Counted from the first letter of the stretch, positions 1-12,045 are shown. The stretch is DNA of 64,000 nucleotides from Pseudomonas sp. BN102 (GCF_029871245.1 NZ_SSON01000077.1:362204-426203); one strand, 5' to 3'. The notes: generated by a model from the letters alone, not told the origin. Made by a program: numbers and translations.

Positions 1-1355
1 ACTACATCGGCATCTACGAAGACGTCACCCAGAGCAAGCTGGCCCAGCAACGCATCGAAAAGCTGGCCTACACGGACAACCTCACCGGCCTCGGCAACCG
101 CCCCTATTTCATCCGCACCCTCGAAGAGCGCTTCCACAGCGACCGCGACACGCCGCTCTGCCTGCTGCTGGTGGATATCGACAACTTCAAGCGGATCAAC
201 GACAGCCTCGGCCACCAGACTGGCGACAAACTGCTGGTCAGCCTCGCCCGGCGCCTGCGCAACAGCCTGAGCCCCAATGGCATCCTGGCGCGCTTCGCCA
301 GCAACGAGTTCGCCGTGCTGCTCGACGGCGCCGACCTCGAGAGCGGTCGGCGCATTGCCGCCCAGGTACTGCAGACCCTGGACAAGCCGCTGTTCGTCGA
401 CAACCAGCTGATCAGCGTCACCGGCTCCCTCGGCCTCGCCTGCGCGCCCCAGCATGGGCGCGACCCGCAGACCCTGATGAAGCACGCGGGACTCGCGCTG
501 CACAAGGCCAAGGCCAACGGCAAACACCAGCTGCAGCTGTTCACCGAGGTGCTGAATGCCGAAGCCAGCTACAAGCTGTTCGTCGAGAACAACCTGCGCC
601 GTGCCCTGGCGCAGAACGAACTGGAAGTCTTCTACCAGCCCAAGCTCTGCCTGAAGAGCGGCCAGTTGCTGGGCATGGAGGCGCTGCTGCGCTGGCACCA
701 CCCGGAAAAGGGCATGATCAGCCCGGACCAGTTCATCAGCGTGGCGGAAGAGACGGGGATGATCATCCCCATCGGCAAGTGGGTGATCCGCGAAGCCTGC
801 CGCATGAGCAAACGTCTCGGAGCGGCCGGGCTCGGCGACCTGCAGGTGGCGATCAACCTGTCGCCCAAGCAGTTCAGCGACCCCGATCTGGTGGGCTCTA
901 TCGCCGCCATCCTGCAGGAGGAGCAACTACCGCCGGCGCAACTGGAACTGGAGCTCACCGAAGGCCTGCTGCTGGAGGCCACCGAAGACACCCGGCACCA
1001 ACTCAACAACCTGAAAAGCCTGGGTCTGACCCTGGCCATGGATGACTTCGGCACCGGCTACTCGTCGCTGAGCTACCTGAAGAAATTCCCCATCGACGTG
1101 ATCAAGATCGATCGCAGCTTCATCAAGGACATCCCCGACAGCCAGGACGACAAGGAAATTACCTCCGCGGTGATCGCCATGGCCCACAAGCTCAAGCTGA
1201 AAGTGGTCGCCGAGGGGATAGAGACCGCCGCCCAGCTGGGCTTTCTGCGCCGCCAGCACTGCGATGTGGGCCAGGGCTACCTGTTCGACAAGCCGATCTC
1301 CGGCAAGCACCTGTTCGAGAATCTCGGCCGCTACCCTTGCCGCAAAGGGACCTGA
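1..1355 (+). CDS. dipA: GGDEF/EAL cyclic-di-GMP phosphodiesterase DipA (5' truncated by window)
   Basis: The reading frame is open from base 3, so the N-terminal part lies outside the window. The visible part begins with the end of a PAS-like sensor (YIGIYEDVTQ), followed by a GGDEF domain and an EAL domain. The GGDEF signature is degenerate, reading ASNEF (about base 297), so diguanylate cyclase activity is not expected. The EAL domain looks intact: MEALLRW near base 675, the DDFGTG loop near 1042 and EGIET near 1212. Proteins of this layout hydrolyse c-di-GMP to pGpG. P. aeruginosa DipA (Pch) is, from memory, described with the same degenerate motif and promotes biofilm dispersal. Its gene lies next to msrA there, as here. 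The family is certain; the gene name rests on the motif and the neighbourhood. Confidence 0.85.
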   Translation, partial: YIGIYEDVTQSKLAQQRIEKLAYTDNLTGLGNRPYFIRTLEERFHSDRDTPLCLLLVDIDNFKRINDSLGHQTGDKLLVSLARRLRNSLSPNGILARFASNEFAVLLDGADLESGRRIAAQVLQTLDKPLFVDNQLISVTGSLGLACAPQHGRDPQTLMKHAGLALHKAKANGKHQLQLFTEVLNAEASYKLFVENNLRRALAQNELEVFYQPKLCLKSGQLLGMEALLRWHHPEKGMISPDQFISVAEETGMIIPIGKWVIREACRMSKRLGAAGLGDLQVAINLSPKQFSDPDLVGSIAAILQEEQLPPAQLELELTEGLLLEATEDTRHQLNNLKSLGLTLAMDDFGTGYSSLSYLKKFPIDVIKIDRSFIKDIPDSQDDKEITSAVIAMAHKLKLKVVAEGIETAAQLGFLRRQHCDVGQGYLFDKPISGKHLFENLGRYPCRKGT

Positions 1356-1449
1356 GGCCGGCGCCCTGGGGTCAGGGAAGTGGATTTTTCAATAGCCCGC
1401 CAAGTCGAGGTAACATCGAGACTTCCCGCCACCAACCAGGAGAAGGCTG

Positions 1450-2097
1450 ATGGTCCTGCGTTCGCAAATACTCGCCCACAAGCTCGAACTTCCCGGCGCT
1501 GGCCAGGCCCTGCCCGGCCGCGAAACCCCGATGCCGGTGCCCGACAGCCACTATGTCAACGGCCGCCCGCTGCAGGGCCCTTTCCCCGTTGGCCTGCAGG
1601 TCGCGCAGTTCGGCCTGGGCTGCTTCTGGGGTGCCGAACGGCGTTTCTGGCAGCAACCCGGCGTCTGGACTACGGCCGTGGGCTACGCCGGCGGCTTCAC
1701 GCCGAACCCCACCTATGACGAAGTCTGCTCCGGCCTGACCGGGCACAGCGAAGTGGTGCTGGTGGTTTTCGATCCGCAGCAGACCAGCTTCGATGCACTG
1801 TTGCGGGTGTTCTGGGAAGCGCACAACCCGACCCAGGGCATGCGCCAGGGTAACGACGTCGGCACCCAGTACCGCTCGGCCATCTACTGCTACGACGAGG
1901 CCCAGCTGGCCGCCGCCAACGCCAGCCAGCAGCGCTTCCAGGACGAGCTGGAGAAAGCCGGCTTCGGTGCCATCACTACCGAAATCCGCGAAGCGCCTGC
2001 CTTCTATTACGCCGAGGCCTACCACCAGCAGTACCTGGCGAAGAATCCCGGCGGCTATTGCGGCCTGGGCGGCACCGGGGTCTGCCTGCCGGCCTGA
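1450..2097 (+). CDS. msrA: Peptide methionine-S-sulfoxide reductase MsrA
   Basis: MsrA reduces the S epimer of methionine sulfoxide in proteins, using thioredoxin to regenerate the enzyme. The 215-residue product carries the catalytic GCFWGAER motif with the nucleophilic Cys at residue 58. It ends in the Gly/Cys-rich tail [14 protein letters not shown], which supplies the resolving cysteines. Length and the N-terminal extension of about 50 residues match the long proteobacterial form. The ATG is preceded by AGGAGAAGG at good spacing. The gene follows dipA by 94 bp and converges on rlmJ. Confidence 0.95.
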   Translation: MVLRSQILAHKLELPGAGQALPGRETPMPVPDSHYVNGRPLQGPFPVGLQVAQFGLGCFWGAERRFWQQPGVWTTAVGYAGGFTPNPTYDEVCSGLTGHSEVVLVVFDPQQTSFDALLRVFWEAHNPTQGMRQGNDVGTQYRSAIYCYDEAQLAAANASQQRFQDELEKAGFGAITTEIREAPAFYYAEAYHQQYLAKNPGGYCGLGGTGVCLPA

Positions 2098-2116
2098 CAT
2101 CGAACGCTGGGTAGGA

Positions 2117-2158
2117 GGGGGCGGGCGACGCTCCGCTCGCAGACCGCCGCCCGCCCCC
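2117..2158. terminator. GC-rich hairpin between convergent msrA and rlmJ
   Basis: An 11-bp perfect inverted repeat (GGGGGCGGGCG paired with CGCCCGCCCCC) flanks a 20-nt loop in the convergent gap. There is no T-tract on either side, so it may be a stability element rather than an intrinsic terminator. Confidence 0.35.
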
Positions 2159-2193
2159 GCCTTCTGCCGGACCTTGCTTTCGGTGTCCGGTCC

Positions 2194-3036
2194 TCAGCTG
2201 CCCTCGGCAATCAACCAATCCAGCTGCCAGCCACCCTGGCTCTGCGCCAGGCGCTCGGCCAGACAGGGCAGGACCTGGCGCAGCTCTTCCTCCAGGCCCC
2301 ACGGCGGGTTGGCGATGGCCAGCCCGGAACCGTTCAGCCCCAGCGCATTGTCCGCCGCGTGCACCCGCAGTTCGGCGCGCAGCAGCTTGGGGGCGCCGGA
2401 TTTTTCCAGCCCCTGGTAGAAGCGCTTGAGCTGGCGCTGGTCCTTGATCGGGTACCAGATGGCCACGACCGTCTGGCGCATCCGGCCAATGGCCTCCTGC
2501 AGCGCGGTGACGCAGCGCTCCAGTTCGTCGGCCTTCTCGAAGGGCGGGTCGATGAGCATCAATGCGCGCTTCTCCGCCACCGGCAGCAGCGCCCGCGCCA
2601 GGTGCCAGCCTTCGCCCAGGTGCACGGCGACCCGGCGGTCGCCGGCCATGTTGTCCTTCAGCAGCAACCCGTCTTCCGGGTGCTTCTCGTTCAGTTGCAG
2701 GCGGTCCTGGGGACGCGTCAGCCGCCGCGCCAGCTCCGGCGAACCGGGGTAATAACGCAGCCCGCCATCCGGGTTCAGGTCATGGATGACCTTCAGGTAA
2801 TCGGCCATGGGCGCCGGCAGGTCGGGCAGGTCCCAGAGGCGGCCGATGCCCTCGCGCCATTCGTCGGTGCGGCTGGCCTGATCGCCCAGCAGATCGTAGA
2901 GACCGATGCCGGCATGGCTGTCGAGGTAGACGAAGGGCGCCTCCTTGCGTGACAGCAGGGCGATCAGGCGGGCCAGAGTGAAGTGTTTGAGCACGTCGGC
3001 ATGGTTGCCGGCGTGGAAGGCATGGCGGTAGTTCAT
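2194..3036 (-). CDS. rlmJ: 23S rRNA (adenine2030-N6)-methyltransferase RlmJ
   Basis: The 280-residue protein starts with MNYRHAFHAGNHADVLKH, the hallmark N-terminus of RlmJ (formerly YhiR). It contains the IDPPFEK motif (around residues 161-167), the methyltransferase motif IV that positions the target adenine. Family members use S-adenosylmethionine to methylate N6 of A2030 in 23S rRNA. Length matches E. coli RlmJ. It is transcribed alone, convergent with msrA and divergent from the acyl-CoA dehydrogenase gene. Confidence 0.93.
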   Translation of the reverse strand: MNYRHAFHAGNHADVLKHFTLARLIALLSRKEAPFVYLDSHAGIGLYDLLGDQASRTDEWREGIGRLWDLPDLPAPMADYLKVIHDLNPDGGLRYYPGSPELARRLTRPQDRLQLNEKHPEDGLLLKDNMAGDRRVAVHLGEGWHLARALLPVAEKRALMLIDPPFEKADELERCVTALQEAIGRMRQTVVAIWYPIKDQRQLKRFYQGLEKSGAPKLLRAELRVHAADNALGLNGSGLAIANPPWGLEEELRQVLPCLAERLAQSQGGWQLDWLIAEGS

Positions 3037-3172
3037 AGTGGGTCCTCGCAGGACGCGCAGTTTACCAGCCAGCGCCCCACTGCGGCTTCACCCCCTTTAT
3101 CACGCTCATGGATGTTGCTAGGCGCCCTACATTCACCGACCTAGACTTGGGCAATCCCACCGGAGAGCCACC

Positions 3173-4975
3173 ATGTCCGAGACCCTGCTCAGTTCCCGCA
3201 ACCTGGCCTTCGAACTCTACGAAGTGCTGGACGCCGAAGCCCTGACCCAGCGCGAGCGTTTCGCCGAGCACAACCGCGAAACATTCGACGCCGCCCTGGG
3301 CACCGCCCGCAGCATCGCCGAGAAGTTCTTCGCCCCGCACAACCGCAAGGGCGACGAGCACGAGCCGGAATACGTGGATGGCGCCGCCACCCTGATCCCG
3401 GAAGTGAAGCCTGCCGTCGACGCCTTCCTCGAAGCCGGCTTCCTCAACGCCACCCGCAGCTTCGAGCAGGGCGGCATGCAACTACCGACTTTGCTGTCCC
3501 AGGCCTGCTTCGCGCATTTCCAGGCCGCCAACGTCGGCAGTTCCGCCTACCCCTTCCTGACCATGGGCGCGGCCAACCTGATCGAGAGCTTCGGCAGCGA
3601 TGAACAGAAGCAGCGCTTCCTCCAGCCAATGATCGAAGGCCGCTTCTTCGGCACCATGGCGCTGACCGAACCCCATGCCGGTTCGTCCCTCTCGGACATC
3701 CGCACCCGCGCCGAGCCGGCCGGCGACGGCACCTACCGGATCAAGGGCAACAAGATCTTCATTTCCGGCGGCGACCACCCGCTGTCGGACAACATCGTGC
3801 ACATGGTCCTGGCCAAGCTGCCGGACGCGCCGCCCGGGGTGAAGGGCATATCGCTGTTTATCGTGCCCAAGTTCCTGGTGGACGAAGACGGCTCGCTGGG
3901 CAAGCGAAACGACGTGATCCTGGCCGGCCTGTTCCACAAGATGGGCTACCGCGGCACCACCTCCACCGCGCTGAACTTCGGCGATAACGGCGACTGCGTC
4001 GGCTATCTGGTGGGTAAGCCACACGCCGGCCTGTCCTACATGTTCCAGATGATGAATGAGGCGCGCATCGGCGTCGGCATGGGCGCGGTGATGCTCGGCT
4101 ACGCCGGCTACCTCTATTCGCTGGAATACGCCCGCGAGCGCCCCCAGGGCCGCCTGCCCGACGGCAAGGACCCGACCTCGCCGCAAGTCTCGATCATCCA
4201 GCACGTCGACGTGCGCCGCATGCTGCTGACCCAGAAGGCCTACGTGGAAGGTGCCTTCGACCTCGGCCTGTACGCCGCGCGCCTGTTCGACGACACCCAG
4301 ACCCTGGCAACGGAGGAGGAGCGCCAACAGGCCCACGAACTGCTCGACCTGCTCACCCCCATCGTCAAATCCTGGCCGTCGGAGTTCTGCCTCAAGGCCA
4401 ACGAGCTGGCGATCCAGATCCTCGGCGGCCACGGCTATACCCGTGAATACCCGGTGGAGCAGTACTACCGCGACAACCGCCTGAACCCGATCCACGAGGG
4501 CACCCACGGCATCCAGTCCCTCGACCTGCTGGGCCGCAAGCTGGCGCAGAACAAGGGCGCCGGCCTCAAGCGACTGACCCGGCTGATCAACGAATGCTGC
4601 CAGCGCGCTGCCGAATACGAGTCGCTGAGCGCCCTGCGCCAGCCCCTGGAACAGCTGATGACCCGCCTCTCCAGCGTCACCCTGGCGCTGCTCGGCGACC
4701 TGATGCAGGGCAAGGTCAACCAGGCCCTGTCCAACTCGGCGCTGTACCTCAAGGTGTTCGGCCACGCCGTGATCGGCTGGCGCTGGTTGGAGCAGGCGAT
4801 CCGCGCCGAAGAAGGCCTGGCCCGCGGCAATCCGACCGATGCCGACTTCTACAAGGGCAAGCTGCAGGCGGCGCGCTACTTCCTCACCTGGGAAGTGCCT
4901 GGCTGCCACCACGAACTGGCCCTGCTCGAAACCCGCGACGACACCTGCCTGGCGATGCAGGACAACTGGTTCTGA
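3173..4975 (+). CDS. Acyl-CoA dehydrogenase, 600-residue family with C-terminal extension
   Basis: An FAD-dependent enzyme expected to catalyse alpha,beta-dehydrogenation of an acyl-CoA in fatty-acid beta-oxidation. The N-terminal helical, central beta (MALTEPHAGSSLSDI, FAD/substrate side) and C-terminal helical domains are present. The sequence NPIHEGTHGIQ places a candidate catalytic Glu at residue 442. About 140 residues of extra C-terminal helices follow, typical of the long ACAD group represented by several Pseudomonas paralogues. GGAGAG lies just before the ATG. Chain-length specificity cannot be read from the sequence. The gene is monocistronic and ends in a strong terminator. Confidence 0.9.
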   Translation: MSETLLSSRNLAFELYEVLDAEALTQRERFAEHNRETFDAALGTARSIAEKFFAPHNRKGDEHEPEYVDGAATLIPEVKPAVDAFLEAGFLNATRSFEQGGMQLPTLLSQACFAHFQAANVGSSAYPFLTMGAANLIESFGSDEQKQRFLQPMIEGRFFGTMALTEPHAGSSLSDIRTRAEPAGDGTYRIKGNKIFISGGDHPLSDNIVHMVLAKLPDAPPGVKGISLFIVPKFLVDEDGSLGKRNDVILAGLFHKMGYRGTTSTALNFGDNGDCVGYLVGKPHAGLSYMFQMMNEARIGVGMGAVMLGYAGYLYSLEYARERPQGRLPDGKDPTSPQVSIIQHVDVRRMLLTQKAYVEGAFDLGLYAARLFDDTQTLATEEERQQAHELLDLLTPIVKSWPSEFCLKANELAIQILGGHGYTREYPVEQYYRDNRLNPIHEGTHGIQSLDLLGRKLAQNKGAGLKRLTRLINECCQRAAEYESLSALRQPLEQLMTRLSSVTLALLGDLMQGKVNQALSNSALYLKVFGHAVIGWRWLEQAIRAEEGLARGNPTDADFYKGKLQAARYFLTWEVPGCHHELALLETRDDTCLAMQDNWF

Positions 4976-4996
4976 CCCTGTGCCAGGGTTCTTGAC

Positions 4997-5022
4997 GCCC
5001 CGCGCACATGCGGGGCTTTTTT
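4997..5022 (+). terminator. Rho-independent terminator of the acyl-CoA dehydrogenase gene
   Basis: A 7-bp perfect GC stem (GCCCCGC / GCGGGGC) with a 6-nt loop is followed directly by six T residues, 21 bp after the stop codon. Confidence 0.9.
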
Positions 5023-5083
5023 ATGCCCAGGATTTCCCGGACGCCATCGACCCTGTTGGGAAAGAAATCAGTTGCGATGAAGG

Positions 5084-5135
5084 AGGCCATGGGCCGCTGC
5101 GCGACCTTTCGCGAATGAATTCGCTTGTATGGCCT
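5084..5135. repeat. REP-like palindromic element, copy A
   Basis: Intergenic element with the core palindrome GCGAATGAATTCGC at about 5111-5124, preceded by the GC-rich block GGGCCGCTGCGCGACC and enclosed by an outer 7-bp inverted repeat AGGCCAT/ATGGCCT. The same two-part layout recurs at 53926 and 61002. The rest of the 297-bp gap (4976-5272) holds the upstream terminator and the cvrA promoter region (a weak TTGCAG...TAGAAT pair near 5183-5213). Confidence 0.7.
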
Positions 5136-5272
5136 AGGGTTGAACCTGTCGGGGGCACTGGCAAGAACTCTGCATGTAAAGCTTGCAGTGCGTTGCCGCC
5201 GGCAGGTTAGAATTCGTCCGCATGCGCCCCTGCATGCCGTTGTAACCCCCAAAAAATCGCAAGGAGCCGCCA

Positions 5273-7015
5273 GTGGATGCCCCCACCGTCAATAGCCTGT
5301 TCCTGATCGGCGCGGTGCTGGTAGGCATGAGTATCCTGGTCAGCGCCTTCGGGTCACGCTTCGGCGTCCCCATTCTCGTCGTGTTCCTGGTGGTCGGCAT
5401 GCTGGCCGGCAGCGACGGCCCCGGCGGCATCGTCTTCAATAACTATTCCCAGGCCTACCTGGTAGGCAACCTGGCGCTGGCCATCATCCTTCTCGATGGC
5501 GGCATGCGAACCCGCGCGGCCACCTTCCGCGTGGCGCTCTGGCCCTCGCTATCCATGGCCACCATCGGCGTACTGGTCACTGCCGGGCTGACCGGTGTCG
5601 CCGCTACCTGGCTGTTCAATCTCAGTACCCTGGAAGGCCTGCTGATCGGCGCGATCGTCGGCTCCACCGATGCCGCGGCGGTGTTCAGCCTGCTCGGCGG
5701 GCGCGGCCTCAACGAGCGGGTCAGCGCTACCCTGGAGATCGAATCGGGCAGCAACGACCCGATGGCGGTGTTCCTCACCGTAACCCTGATCGAGATGCTC
5801 GCCACCGGCCAGACCGGATTCAGCTTGACCTTCGTCGTCCACATCATCCAGCAGTTCGGCATCGGCACCCTGCTGGGCTTCGCCGGCGGCTGGCTGATGT
5901 TGCAACTGATCAACCGCCTGACCCTGGCCAACGGCCTCTATCCCCTGCTGGTGGTGGCCGGCGGCATCCTGGTGTTCGCCGTGACCAACGCCGTTCACGG
6001 CAGCGGCATCCTCGCTGTCTACCTGTTCGGCCTGTTTCTCGGCAACCGCCCGATCCGCTCGCGCCACGGCATCCTGCACATGCTCGACGGGCTCACCTGG
6101 CTGGCGCAGATCGGCATGTTCCTGGTCCTCGGCCTGCTGGTGACGCCCCACGAGCTGTTTCCGATCATCGTGCCGGCCCTGGGCCTGGCCCTGTGGATGA
6201 TCGTCTTCGCCCGGCCGCTGTCGGTCTTCCTCGGGCTGCTGCCCTTCCGCGCCTTCCACGACCGCGAAAAAGCCTTCATCGCCTGGGTCGGTCTGCGCGG
6301 CGCGGTACCCATCATTCTCGCGGTGTTCCCGCTGATGGCCGGACTGCCCAATGCCCAGTTGTTCTTCAACGTGGCCTTTTTCATCGTGCTGGTCTCTCTG
6401 CTGCTGCAGGGAACCAGCCTGCCCTGGGCGGCCAAGCTGCTGCGGGTGACGGTGCCGCCGGAGCCGGCGCCGATCTCCCGCGCCGGGCTGGAGGTCCACC
6501 CCACCAGCGAGTGGGAGCTGTTCGTCTACCGCCTGGGCGCCGAGAAATGGTGCATAGGCGCGGCCCTGCGCGAGCTGAAGATGCCCGGCGGCACCCGCAT
6601 CGCCGCGCTGTTCCGCGGCAAGGAGCTGCTGCACCCATCGGGCAGCACCACCCTCGAAGCCGGCGACATCCTCTGCGTGGTCGGCCACGAGCATGACCTG
6701 CCGGCCCTCGGCAAGCTGTTCAGCCAGGCGCCGCAACGCGGGCTGGACCTGCGCTTCTTCGGCGACTTCGTGCTGGAAGGCGATGCCCAGCTCTCGGCCG
6801 TCGCCTCGCTGTACGGCCTCAAGCTTGGCGACCAGGACGGCCACCAGGCCCTGGGCCGCTTCATTGCCCACGAAATCGGCGGCGAGCCGGTGGTGGGCGA
6901 CCAGGTGGAGTGGAACGGCCTGACCTGGACCGTTGCTCTGATGGAAGGGAACAAGGTGCGCAAAGTGGGCGTCAAATTCCCCGAAGGTCAGGGTCGCCCA
7001 GGGCTGTTTCTCTAA
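5273..7015 (+). CDS. cvrA: K+/H+ antiporter, CPA1 family (CvrA/NhaP2)
   Basis: A 580-residue inner-membrane antiporter. The first ~390 residues form about 12-13 hydrophobic helices of the Na+/H+ exchanger fold, including the [11 protein letters not shown] segment with the acidic residue expected for ion exchange. They are followed by a RCK/TrkA-C type domain (about 410-490) and a CorC/HlyC-type C-terminal domain (about 495-580). This order is that of NhaP2/CvrA, which exchange K+ (or Na+) for protons and protect against K+ overload. The start is GTG at 5273 with AAGGAG seven bases upstream. Length equals that of the E. coli homologue (about 578). Ion preference is inferred from the family. 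Confidence 0.9.
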   Translation: MDAPTVNSLFLIGAVLVGMSILVSAFGSRFGVPILVVFLVVGMLAGSDGPGGIVFNNYSQAYLVGNLALAIILLDGGMRTRAATFRVALWPSLSMATIGVLVTAGLTGVAATWLFNLSTLEGLLIGAIVGSTDAAAVFSLLGGRGLNERVSATLEIESGSNDPMAVFLTVTLIEMLATGQTGFSLTFVVHIIQQFGIGTLLGFAGGWLMLQLINRLTLANGLYPLLVVAGGILVFAVTNAVHGSGILAVYLFGLFLGNRPIRSRHGILHMLDGLTWLAQIGMFLVLGLLVTPHELFPIIVPALGLALWMIVFARPLSVFLGLLPFRAFHDREKAFIAWVGLRGAVPIILAVFPLMAGLPNAQLFFNVAFFIVLVSLLLQGTSLPWAAKLLRVTVPPEPAPISRAGLEVHPTSEWELFVYRLGAEKWCIGAALRELKMPGGTRIAALFRGKELLHPSGSTTLEAGDILCVVGHEHDLPALGKLFSQAPQRGLDLRFFGDFVLEGDAQLSAVASLYGLKLGDQDGHQALGRFIAHEIGGEPVVGDQVEWNGLTWTVALMEGNKVRKVGVKFPEGQGRPGLFL

Positions 7016-7192
7016 GGAAACGCGCCTGGGACGGCCCTTTCCGGGGCATCCCGGAACCTGCAGGCCCCCGCCATGGAATCCATGGGTTCGCCCCAGTGCG
7101 AACCGAGATCACAACCGCTCGTGCCGGGCAGCCCCGTAACGGCCGCCCTGGCATATCATTAGCCGCATTTGAACCCGAGCTGCCCGATCGCG

Positions 7193-10100
7193 ATGATTGC
7201 TTCCTTGCGCACCTTTCTCGTTGCCACCCTGCTGGGCCTCTGCCTGTCACCCGCCTACCTGCATGCCGCGCCTCCGGTGGGCGTCCCCAAGCCGGCCGCC
7301 GCGCCAGCCGAGGGCAAGGCCGCCGAGGGCGAGGCCCAGGCCAAACCCTCCATCGAGGAGCAGACCAAGTCCTTCCTCGCCAGCCAGGCGGAAAGCCAGC
7401 AGAGTCTCACCAACCTCAAGCGCCAGCTGAACGACGCGCCGAAGCTGATCGCTGAATCCCAGCGCGAGCTGACGCGGCTCAAGGCCAGCCAGCCGGTGTC
7501 GGCCAAGCAGCGCAATGGCAAGTCCGAGCTACCGCAACTGGAGCAGTTGCTGGAGCAGCGCAGCAACGAGCTGGCCAACCTGCAGAAGGCCCTGGCCGAC
7601 GCCAATAGCCTGATCATCACCTCGCAAACCCGCCCGGAGCGGGCCCAGGCTGAGATCAGCAGCAACCAGACACGCATCCCGCAGATCAACAATATCCTCA
7701 AGACCGGCAAGGACGCCGGCAAGTCCATCAGCGAAGAGCAGCGCACCCTGCTTAACGCCGAACAGGCCTCTCTAGTCGCCCAGACCGAACTGCGCCGCGA
7801 GGAGCTGGCCGGCAACAGCCTGCTGCAGGACCTCGGCAACGCCCGCCGCGACCTGCTGGTGGAGCGCATCCGGCGCCTGGAGCAGGAAACCCTGGACCTG
7901 CAGTCGCTGATCAACGAGATGCGCCGGGAAAGCTCTGAGCAGACCGTGGCCGAGCTCTCCCGCGAAGCCGGCAAGGGCACGCCGGACAGCCTGTTGGCGA
8001 AGGAAAGCGCCATCAATCTGAAGATGTCCGACTACCTGCTGCGGGCCACTGACCGCCTCAATGAGCTGACCCGGCAGAACCTGCAGACCCGGCAGCAGCT
8101 GGACAACCTCAGCCAGGCCGACCAGGCCCTGGAAGAGCAGATCAGCGTGCTCAAGGGCAGCCTGCTGCTGGCCAAGATCCTCTACCAGCAGAAGCAGGCG
8201 CTGCCCCAGCTCGACCTGGACAACAACCTGGCCGACGAGATCGCTGACATCCGCCTCTATCAGTTCGAGCTGAACCAGGAGCGCGACCAGCTGAGCAATC
8301 CCCAGGGCTATGTCGACGGCCTGCTGGCCGAGCAGCCCCCGGAGCAGGTGACACCGGAACTGCGCGCCACCCTGATGGACCTCGTCACCACCCGGGGCGA
8401 ACTGCTCGACCGCCTCAGCCGTGAGCTGAACACCCTGCTGAACGAATCCATCACCCTGCAGCTCAACCAGAAGCAGCTGCAGGAAACCTCAAAGGCCTTG
8501 CGCAACACCCTCGACGAGCAGATGTTCTGGATTCCCAGCAACAAGCCGCTGGACCTGAACTGGCTGAAATCCGCCCCGCACCTGCTGGAACGCCAGTTGG
8601 CCGAGATGCCTTGGGGCGCGGGTGTGCGCGAACTGGGCGAAGGCCTGGTGAACCGCCCCTGGCTGTTCCTCCCGCTGCTGCTGGTGATCGGCGCCCTGCT
8701 GTGGAAGCGCCGCTACCTCCATGATCGTCTCAAGGAACTCAACCAGGACGTCGGCCACTTCAAGCGCGACAGCCAGCTGCACACCCCGCTGGCGCTCTTC
8801 CTCACCGTGCTGCTGGCGCTGCCGGTGAGCCTGTTCCTCGCCCTCGGCGGCTTCGCCCTGCAAATCGACGCCCGCGGCCAGAACGCCACCCTGGGCGCTG
8901 CCCTGATGGAAATGGCCCAGGCCTGGATGGTGTTCTACACCCTCTACCGCATACTCGCCCCCGGCGGCATCGCCGAGCTGCACTTCCGCTGGGACCGCCC
9001 GCAGGTGGCCTTCCTGCGCAGCCAGGTCCGCCGCCTCGGCGGCGTGGTCATGGCCCTGGTGGCCATAGTCACAGTGGCCGAGCACCAACCTGCGGCGCTT
9101 GCCGACGACATCATCGGCATCATCGTCGTGCTCAGCTGCTACGCCCTGATGACCCTGGTGCTGAGCAATCTGCTGCTGGCCGAGCCGATGCGCGAACAGA
9201 CCTCGCCCTTCCGCCTGCTCATCGGCGTCGGCTTCACCCTGTTGCCGCTGGCGTTCATAGTCGCGGTCGGCTTCGGCTACTACTACACCTCGCTCAAGCT
9301 CACCGACCGCCTGATCAACACCCTCTACCTGCTGATCCTGTTCCTGCTGATCGAGGCCGCCTTCGTCCGCGGCCTCGGTGTGGCGGCGCGGCGCCTGGCC
9401 TACCAGCGCGTGCTCGCCAAACGCCAGGCGCAGACCAAGGAGAACGCCGAAGGCGAAGAAGTGGTGGTGGAAGAGCCGACCCTCGATATCGAAAAGGTCA
9501 ACGACCAATCGCTGCGCCTGATCCGCCTGGCCCTGCTCGGCGTCTTCCTCGCCGCCATGTACCTGGTCTGGGCCGACCTGATCAGCGTCTTCGCCTACCT
9601 CGACCAGGTCACCCTCTACCAGTACTCCAGCGGTACCGGCGACGCCGCCACCCTGGTGCCCATCAGCCTGCTCGACGTGCTCGGCGCACTGATCATCGCC
9701 GCCATCACCACGGTCCTGGCGCGCAACCTGCCGGGCCTGCTGGAAGTGCTGGTGCTGTCGCGGCTGACCCTGGCCCAGGGCAGCTCCTACGCCACCACCA
9801 CGCTGCTGTCCTATGCCATCGCCGGCATCGGTTTCGTCACTGCGCTGTCCACCCTCGGGGTCAGCTGGGACAAGCTGCAATGGCTGGTGGCAGCCCTGTC
9901 CGTGGGTATCGGCTTCGGCATGCAGGCGATCTTCGCCAACTTCATTTCCGGCCTGATCCTGCTGTTCGAGCGCCCGGTGCGCATCGGCGACCTGGTGACC
10001 ATCGGCACGGTGACCGGTACGGTGAACCGCATCCGCATCCGCGCCACGCACATCACCGACAGCGACCGCAAGGAAGTGATAGTGCCGAACCAGACCTTCC

Positions 10101-10531
10101 TCACCAGCCAGTTGATCAACTGGACCCTGACCGACACCGTCACCCGCATCGTGCTGGTGTACAACGTCAACCGCGGCGCCGACCTGGAGCTGGTGCGCAA
10201 GCTGCTGCTGCAGGCCACCCAGGAGAACCCGCGCGTACTGCGCGACCCGCCGCCCACCGTGCAGTTGAAGACCTACGGCGCCAGCACCCTGGAGCACGAG
10301 CTGAAGATTTACGTGCGCGAACTGGGCGACCGCGGCCTGGCCACCGACGAGCTGAACCGGCGCATCGACCATCTGTTCCAGGAGCACGACATCAACATCT
10401 CCACGACACCGTCGATGAACGTCACCCTCAGCCGCAAGATCGAGAAGCACGCAGAAGCTGAGGCCGCGGCAGAGGTCGAAGTCGAAGCGGTGCCGGCCAA
10501 GGAAAAGGCGCCGGAGCCGGAGGTCAGGTGA
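7193..10531 (+). CDS. mscK: Large mechanosensitive channel, MscK/KefA family
   Basis: A protein of about 1112 residues. A signal peptide (MIASLRTFLVATLLGLCLSP) is followed by about 450 residues of Gln/Leu-rich coiled coil in the periplasm. About eleven hydrophobic segments come next, then the MscS-like pore and cytosolic domain near residues 890-1080. The pore module contains GIGFGMQAIFANFISGLIL and FERPVRIGDLVTIG, the MscS signature. It opens under membrane tension; E. coli MscK is also K+-sensitive. A frame-consistent TTG lies 24 bp upstream, but the ATG at 7193 starts exactly at the signal peptide and is preferred. The C-terminus ends in a Glu/Ala-rich tail. Confidence 0.88.
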   Translation: MIASLRTFLVATLLGLCLSPAYLHAAPPVGVPKPAAAPAEGKAAEGEAQAKPSIEEQTKSFLASQAESQQSLTNLKRQLNDAPKLIAESQRELTRLKASQPVSAKQRNGKSELPQLEQLLEQRSNELANLQKALADANSLIITSQTRPERAQAEISSNQTRIPQINNILKTGKDAGKSISEEQRTLLNAEQASLVAQTELRREELAGNSLLQDLGNARRDLLVERIRRLEQETLDLQSLINEMRRESSEQTVAELSREAGKGTPDSLLAKESAINLKMSDYLLRATDRLNELTRQNLQTRQQLDNLSQADQALEEQISVLKGSLLLAKILYQQKQALPQLDLDNNLADEIADIRLYQFELNQERDQLSNPQGYVDGLLAEQPPEQVTPELRATLMDLVTTRGELLDRLSRELNTLLNESITLQLNQKQLQETSKALRNTLDEQMFWIPSNKPLDLNWLKSAPHLLERQLAEMPWGAGVRELGEGLVNRPWLFLPLLLVIGALLWKRRYLHDRLKELNQDVGHFKRDSQLHTPLALFLTVLLALPVSLFLALGGFALQIDARGQNATLGAALMEMAQAWMVFYTLYRILAPGGIAELHFRWDRPQVAFLRSQVRRLGGVVMALVAIVTVAEHQPAALADDIIGIIVVLSCYALMTLVLSNLLLAEPMREQTSPFRLLIGVGFTLLPLAFIVAVGFGYYYTSLKLTDRLINTLYLLILFLLIEAAFVRGLGVAARRLAYQRVLAKRQAQTKENAEGEEVVVEEPTLDIEKVNDQSLRLIRLALLGVFLAAMYLVWADLISVFAYLDQVTLYQYSSGTGDAATLVPISLLDVLGALIIAAITTVLARNLPGLLEVLVLSRLTLAQGSSYATTTLLSYAIAGIGFVTALSTLGVSWDKLQWLVAALSVGIGFGMQAIFANFISGLILLFERPVRIGDLVTIGTVTGTVNRIRIRATHITDSDRKEVIVPNQTFLTSQLINWTLTDTVTRIVLVYNVNRGADLELVRKLLLQATQENPRVLRDPPPTVQLKTYGASTLEHELKIYVRELGDRGLATDELNRRIDHLFQEHDINISTTPSMNVTLSRKIEKHAEAEAAAEVEVEAVPAKEKAPEPEVR

Positions 10532-10572
10532 GCCATATGTCCCCTGCCCTTCCAGCCACGATGGCGGCATGA

Positions 10573-12045
<1,473 letters not shown>

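Noticed and set aside
297-311. Degenerate GGDEF motif (ASNEF) as a sign of a decaying gene
   Set aside because: The rest of the domain and the EAL motifs are intact and the frame is open. The same degeneration is known for DipA, so it is a functional feature.
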